Assembly: GCF_902148845.1 (NCBI RefSeq)
Contig: NC_043748.1
Location: 15,838,945-15,902,944, forward strand
From: Salarias fasciatus
Taxonomy: Eukaryota; Chordata; Actinopteri; Blenniiformes; Blenniidae
Direction: 5' to 3'
Length of the DNA: 64,000 bases
The translations under genes and the position numbers were made by a program. Positions 47,575 to 64,000 of this stretch are shown here, piece by piece (position 1 is the stretch's first letter; each line of letters opens with the position of its first letter). The notes below the pieces were generated by a model. The model was not told the DNA's origin. It saw only the letters and a list, made by a program, of their open reading frames with translations, and did no database searches.

Positions 47575-47994
47575 TCCAGTTTAGCAAATAATTTACTGCC
47601 TCCAAAAGAGTGTATTCATATATGAAGCAAAGAAATGCTACTGATGATAAGAGAAGAATTAAGTCTACAAAGCAACAGTCTCCAAGATCCTTCATTTGGC
47701 ACAGTGAATGAAACTACATTCACCATTTAAACAATCATTTGTAAATAAATACATAATGCATCACAGCAAGCAGCCAGATTTGTAATTTTTCATCAACATA
47801 GTGCATACAACATCAAACCTGATAACAATGATAACTGTCAGTAACTAGAATGAGAATGAAAAGATTGAGCAGAAGCAATATAATTTACAATCAGTGCATG
47901 CTCTAAGCATAATGACATTCATGTCCTCACCTTTTTCTTATACAGTTTGTCATGTGACAGTGGGTGACGATGCACTCAGGAACAGCAAAGAATA

Positions 47995-48020
<26 letters not shown>
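47995..48020. repeat. (AAT)n microsatellite
   Basis: About eight trinucleotide units in the sez6l2 3' untranslated region. Confidence 0.9.
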
Positions 48021-48026
<6 letters not shown>

Positions 48027-48762
48027 CAACGCTTTTGTAAACACTATTCCAACAACAGATGAAACACTTAGTGACATTAAATTATTTACCATTATAATTT
48101 GGCACTGAATTTTCATTATAGGTATATAATGAAAATAATAACCTCCCGCCACCACGTGTAAGTGTATATATTTATATATATGTATATGAGGCTTATATAT
48201 ATGTAATTAAGTATATATATCAACCTCCGTAAATATTAAGTCATATATTTACATTCAATTTGTGTGTGTATGTGTGTGTTACACACAACTAAAGAGTAAA
48301 AATAATTTCCAAAACTTTTTCTCCTTATTGAAATTTCAGGTTGTTGTTTTTTTTTTTTTTCCCTTTTACTGAAACACTTTGACACGCAAGATGTGACACG
48401 AAACAGTCCAGTGACAGTAGAAATAAAAAAAAAAAACATCAAGGATATATTCAATGGTCATGATGACTGTTACTTTTGATTGTTACAAATAAAGTATTGC
48501 CAAGTTGTGTAATGTTTTGGCCTCAAAATGATTCAAATGAATAAATCTGTCCCTTTAATCCCTTTCAGCATGTTCTTTCTCTACTACTCTTCTTCCTCTG
48601 TGTTTTCTCGGTTGTCAATTTTTACCCTTTATAAGGCACCAGTCCCAAAAGATACAGAAAGTTGGACTGTGAAGTCGGACTCACATTTTCGGACCACCGT
48701 ATCAGTGCAACTCGTTTAAATAAGCACTTCCTCAATCAAAGAACCAGATATGCCATGAAGTA

Positions 48763-48810
48763 AAACAAACAAACAAACAAACAAACAAACAAACAAAAAA
48801 ACAAAAAAAC
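48763..48810. repeat. (AAAC)n microsatellite
   Basis: About eight perfect tetranucleotide units, then A-rich variants, just after the sez6l2 stop in transcript direction. Confidence 0.9.
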
Positions 48811-48914
48811 ATAAATCATGAAAGAAGGTGGCGTGAGGCCTTATAATGAGAAGAGATCTGTCTCCCCAAAGAGTTGTTTTCTGCGTTTCCTTTCTCACCA
48901 AGATGTTTTCTGCT

Positions 48915-59108
<10,194 letters not shown>

Positions 59109-59739
59109 GGCTTTGGATGAAACTGAATGACCTGAGAAGGTTAAAGTGAGTAAATCGATTAACAACCTATTAGTGGTGACAACATCACTGTTTCTAGTGG
59201 GTTAAAGTAATGATTATTAATAGCTTAGAATTACTGCAGGAAGCTCTGGAATAACCCATGATTGCAGGATGGGTGATGGATGGCAAATTAATCAGTGTAA
59301 AATCCCTGACAATTCAGGCACTTAACATGTGTTTACATCACAAGGCCACACTGGCTCGGATTAGATCATTGCAATGTGATAGCACTGTAAAATAACATTC
59401 TGGGATATTAATGTTTTTTTTTTTTATATATATAAACGACAAAACAGAAATGAAAATAAAACAGTTTTAAATGGAAAACGATGGACTGCACATCGCGCAC
59501 GTATAAGGTTAAATATTCAAGCTTCTCCACTGCATTTTCTCACCCAAAATCTGCAACAACAAGCTGAAAATGCGCTATTCCAAAATCCAGCACAAAAAAA
59601 AAAAAAAAAAACAGCCCCCCCTCTCATCTCAGGTTCAGCCTGCATCTGATATTATCATCAATCTGTTCATGATAATGACTCCAAAAGCACCCCCGCTGCT
59701 AATCGAGGCGTTTCCTCGGTGAAAATGCCAGCCTGATGT

Positions 59740-60490
59740 GTGACAAAATGATGGGGCTGTGAGAGGCAGCATCACTCGCACCTCCCCCGGCCCTCTTTTG
59801 TGCGGAGGACGCTTTTTGACATCAGTCGCCACCACCGTGCGCACAAACGGAAAGGTGGCCGCCGCTTACCTTTCAGTCTCGCGGGCTGCGTCCTTCCCTG
59901 CGTCGCCTCGGCGGGGATCCTGTTGCTTTAGGCCGGGAACGCGGTGCTGGTGAGATGCCCCTAGCTGGTTACCGTGTGGTTGACGCATTCGGCTATGATG
60001 TGAGGGCATTTGCGCCGAGGCTTCAGGTGCGCCCTAGCGGCGGGACGCGGGAACTGCAGCGACGCGCGGCGCGCAAGAGGAGCTGTCCAGCAGCGAGCAG
60101 GCGGCCCCGCACGGCACAGCAAGGTAATCTGTCTGACCGGGAGGTGAAAGCGCGCTGTCGATGGCTAATGTGTGCTTTCCTCATTTGAAGACCTGCATGT
60201 GGCGCACGGTCTGCACGGAGAACATTTTTATTTATTTATTTATTTATTTATTTAATTTCCCTTCCTTTGTGCGTCGGTTTCCCGGAGTGGGTGGATGATT
60301 GCGCTAACGTGGAACACGCACAGCGAATATGAGGCGAAGGAGCTGCTGCAGAGTCCGAATTGGATGCATGCTGCCCGAGGGGGACTGCACAGGGAAATCA
60401 GCCGCCATTTACCAAACGGCGTTATTATGATGAGGGGCGCCCCGCTGCCGCCACTCGCCATCCACGATGAAGCAACCACCCATTAGGGAA
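59740..60490. promoter_or_regulatory. GC-rich head-to-head promoter region of sez6l2 and asphd1, copy B
   Basis: Same arrangement as 2200-2950. The non-coding first exon of sez6l2 ends in a donor near 59870. Copy B has short gains relative to copy A, such as gaggcagc near 59763 and a longer (TTTA)n run near 60230. Confidence 0.5.
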
Positions 60491-61990
60491 AGTCCTCCCA
60501 TGCAAAGCACGCACGCACACGCGCACACGCTGACAACGCACGCCCAGACGTCCATGCGTGCTTTCTGCCTGCAACAACACAGACCCCCACGTGATCAGTC
60601 AAATAGTGTTAAAGTAACTAATACTTTGAGTAATTTGATTGTGTGATTCCTGTTGAGCATGTTCTAACATCAATACAGTTCATTTGAGTATAAATTTGGT
60701 AACAGTTGCATTTGAGAGAAATTCTCAGAGAAAAAAGCAAAAAGCATTTTCTTAACTTTCCTTGAACTTTAATTGCTTGAAATAATTGTAGTTCTCTAAT
60801 ACACTTTAAAAGTCAGTAATAGAATAACGGGCAGCAATGCAATAACTGCCAGTAACAGAATTATTTTGGCCGTTCTGAATGTAATAAAGCCAAAATAATG
60901 TCACAATTTCCCATTAATGAAATAAAACGAGTGATTGAGTGTGCATTGCATTCATTACATTATTTCTTGTTACACTACAAACAAACACTGGAAGGTTTTT
61001 TTGCCACTCATATTTATAGAACACAGAAATCCAACTGATTTCCTTCAAAAAAGACACTGAAAGATTTAATTTTTAGCTGATTATTAATTTTGTTGCTTTT
61101 TTCTGAGATTAGTTTCTCTAAGTTGTTGATGTGGTTGTTGGCAAATGTTGCATCTGCCCATGTAGGGGATCAGGGACATATCTGAAACTACATTTAACGA
61201 CTTTGCTTTAATGCAAGATCAGAAGGTGTAAAAATTGGTTTTTTGGTAAAGCTTCTTAGAGGTAAAAGAGGAAGCAAAGGCTTTGTAGGCATCATTGGAG
61301 CAAACAAAAAGTCTCGATTCAGTGGTTTAAGAGGAATAAATGAGATTTTCTCTGAATAATGAACCAAGGTTGAATGGTGCGGACAAGAAGCCTCGGGATG
61401 AATTCAGAATATTTATGCATGCAGTTTGTTAGCACAGGGAATGATGACTTCAGGATCACTTTATACATAACATTGTGCCAGTCTCAGAGTCCTCTAACAA
61501 AGGCTCAGGGCTCAGGGATGGACGGCCAACCAGCTCGGAATGTTTCAATAATTTCTTCTAAGTGAAGGCGGGGCAGGGCCTCTCAGTCCTCTGTGACCCT
61601 GAAGAGGATTAAAGTCAAGAAAATAAGTGAATAAGCCGTCTGTTTGAAACTGGGACACTTCACTATTTGGCTTGGACTATGTGTGTCAGCAAACACAACC
61701 ACTGCATCCTTCATCATGATGTGTATGACTTTGACAAGCCGAAATCCTTGGTGCCATGCAGAAGAGAAAACCTTAGAAGAATTCCAGTAGTTATTCATCT
61801 TAACTTTAAGTTGTACAAAATTTCACCTGTACATGCAGTTTTACTGTTAGAAAAACAGTATTTTGTTTTATTCTGCCTTATTTAGCTGGTATTTTACTTT
61901 TTTTTATGACACTGTGCTGCATTACGTGTGCAATATAATATTTGACTTCTGTTTCTGTTTCAGGATTTTAGGTTTCCACAAAGTTAAAGG

Positions 61991-63848
61991 ATGCACTGGT
62001 CCATGAACACGTTGCCCTTGCCTCCATATGTTGAGCTGGGCGTACAGTCACTGAGTGGCCTTCTGTGGACTCTGCTGCTCTTGTTTCTGTGGCACTGCTA
62101 CAGGATGGGCTCCGACCTGCCGATCCCGGGCCACGCGCACGCTGGAAAGCTCAAGTCAAGCTCTCGACGGTCCATGATGTCCCGTAGTGGGATCTGCATC
62201 GGAACAAAGTGTAGCGCCCGATCCAAGCTGTCGAGGGCTGATCCGATCTCTCCCTTTATTTCCATGGAAACGGAAGAGGACGAGGAGCAGGGGCAGGGCT
62301 ACCTTACCCCAGTGCTGAGTCACGCCTTGTTTCCTGCACAGGCGTCTGCTCAAGCCAAGAAGTTGTACACAGCATTGCAAGAGTACGCCAAGCGTTACAG
62401 CTGGGTGGGCATGGGCCGCATTCACAAGGGACTCCGTGAGCAGGTAGCTTTATTCTAAGTGCTTCACGTTGACAGTAAATCTATGAGCTGTTGAACAATG
62501 TGTCACTCAAAACTCTCTAACAGTACAAATATGGTTACCACAACATGCAGGCTAGTAGTCATGTGATGTTTGATGAAATTTCATTTTAATGTCATTACTC
62601 TTGTTTCAGGTAAAACTGAGCGATCACTCTGCCATACAGAAGCCTCATCTCTTCTTCCTGCCGGATGTCCCAAGCGTCCCGTTCTTCCCCCGCGACGCGC
62701 ACCGCCATGACATTGAGGTCTTGGAAGCGAACTATCCTGTAATCTTGGCTGAATTCCAGGCTGTTTACCAACGAGGCTTGGACTCAAAATTAGGCTGGAC
62801 CTGTCTCGGACCAAAGGTACACAATAATAACTCTGCACAAATCGGAATTTTTATGTCCCACACAGTAGCTCATCTCTCAGGAAATATAAACTGATATCAG
62901 GTGTGGTTAGGGGCCTTTACTGTGTGGAGTTGACGTTTATCCCTTCTGCTTTCTGTCCATACTCCAGTTTCAGACCTGTTCAGAATGTATCCCGACTTAG
63001 CCGGAGTAATCAGAACACTTCAAGAAGCAAAACATTACATCTTTAAAACAACTCCTTTTTTTTTTTTTTTGCTATTACCTCAAAATAGAGCATGCAGAAG
63101 TGCATGTTAGTAATTCCATTTCTATTTATCAGCAGTGATGAGCTCGAGCTTCTCGCCTGACTCGTAGTCTAAATGGAGATTCTCGTCTCTTTCAGGGCCA
63201 GGCGGTGTTTCCCTTGTACACTGCAGGTGTGAGTGTGGCAGGAAACTGTCGCTCCTGTCCTTGCACCTACCGGACGCTTCTATCTCTGCGCACGTTCATA
63301 AGCAGCAACTCCCTGGGCTCTGCGGGATTCTGGCTGCTGGGGCCTGGAGCTACACTGGGGAGCTCGTATGGACCCACCAACACACGCCTGCGGTGTCATT
63401 TAGGTGGCTGAAATGATTTTTATGTATTTTGTGCATAGTTGGCTGTTGTGGCATCAGAAAAAAAAAGTAAGTTTATGAAAATTTTTGTGGGCCAAGCTGA
63501 GGAGTAGACTTCCTTTTCGTAGGCCTGCAGACTCCCCCCCTGTGTGAGCTGGTGGTGGGAGGGGAGCCTCAGTGCTGGTCAGAGGGACACTGCCTCCTGG
63601 TTGACGACTCTTTCCTTCACACCGTCTCCCACAAAGGTCAGTGAATCACATTCAACTATGAAAATCTATGACTGAAAATAATTTGTAGCCACAATCACTT
63701 TTTTTTTAAAATTATTTTATTCTGTGTTTATATTAAAGGACCTTCAGATTCTGGACCGCGAGTCATTTTGAGTGTGGACCTCTGGCATCCCAACGTGGCT
63801 GCGGCAGAAAGACAAGCGCTGGACTTCATGTTCAGCCCTGACCTCTGA
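61991..63848 (+). CDS. asphd1: Aspartate beta-hydroxylase domain-containing protein, copy B
   Basis: Same protein as the copy at 4437-6282. Exons 61991-62443, 62610-62816, 63196-63403, 63523-63636 and 63739-63848 have lengths identical to copy A and encode the same 363 residues. The three base changes I found, all in exon 4, are silent. The acceptor before the second coding exon is a normal ttgtttcag here, whereas copy A has ctcctcccag. The 3' untranslated region runs off the window. Confidence 0.9.
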
Positions 63849-64000
63849 ATCTGTCCGTCTTCAACACGCAGGGATGCCTTACCTCAGCCATGCCTGACCT
63901 GGGTCATACGTCTCATTCCAGTCAGTGAAACACTGTGTGAATTTACTTTTATAGAAGTCTTAGCCATACTCTTGTGTTTTCCAGCATGATTGCAATGTTA

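Overview
The window is vertebrate nuclear DNA, almost certainly from a ray-finned (teleost) fish. The genes are compact and split into many short exons with GT-AG introns. The immunoglobulin V segments have fish-type framework residues ([12 protein letters not shown]), and the mobile elements are ones common in fish: L1 and L2-type LINEs, a DIRS-like element, and an 8-bp-TSD palindromic MITE. No bacterial, CRISPR, rRNA or tRNA feature was seen.

Layout. 1-6434: the 5' part of sez6l2 (minus) and a whole asphd1 (plus), head to head. 8.8-11.0 kb: cabp5 (minus). 13-16.9 kb: two LINE pieces. 17-24.3 kb: an island of immunoglobulin heavy-chain V segments, all on the plus strand: four recognisable segments with octamer-type promoters and recombination signals, and two relics. 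All are broken as read. 25.1-27.1 kb: a tyrosine-recombinase (DIRS-like) retroelement with a nested solo LTR and a 100-N assembly gap (26802-26901). 28.1-45 kb: adap2, antkmt, hirip3 and kctd13, all on the minus strand. 48.9-59.1 kb: a complete 18-coding-exon sez6l2 (minus). 57.5-64 kb: a second copy of the sez6l2 5' part plus asphd1.

The most important structural fact is that bases 1-6434 and 57530-64000 are two direct, nearly identical copies about 57.5 kb apart. Both window edges cut through them. Coding differences that I found are all synonymous, while introns and flanks carry substitutions and many small indels, with copy A 37 bases shorter. This fits a recent 57.5-kb tandem duplication, or two haplotypes kept in one scaffold and joined at the N gap. 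In the second case the true order would be adap2-antkmt-hirip3-kctd13-sez6l2-asphd1-cabp5-IGHV.

kctd13, sez6l2, asphd1 and hirip3 are neighbours in human 16p11.2, so this is a rearranged fish version of that block. Several conserved genes (kctd13, hirip3, antkmt, probably adap2) show single-base reading-frame slips, mostly at short G/C runs, whereas sez6l2, asphd1 and cabp5 read cleanly. Residual assembly indels are the likely cause, and this matters for judging which V segments are real pseudogenes.
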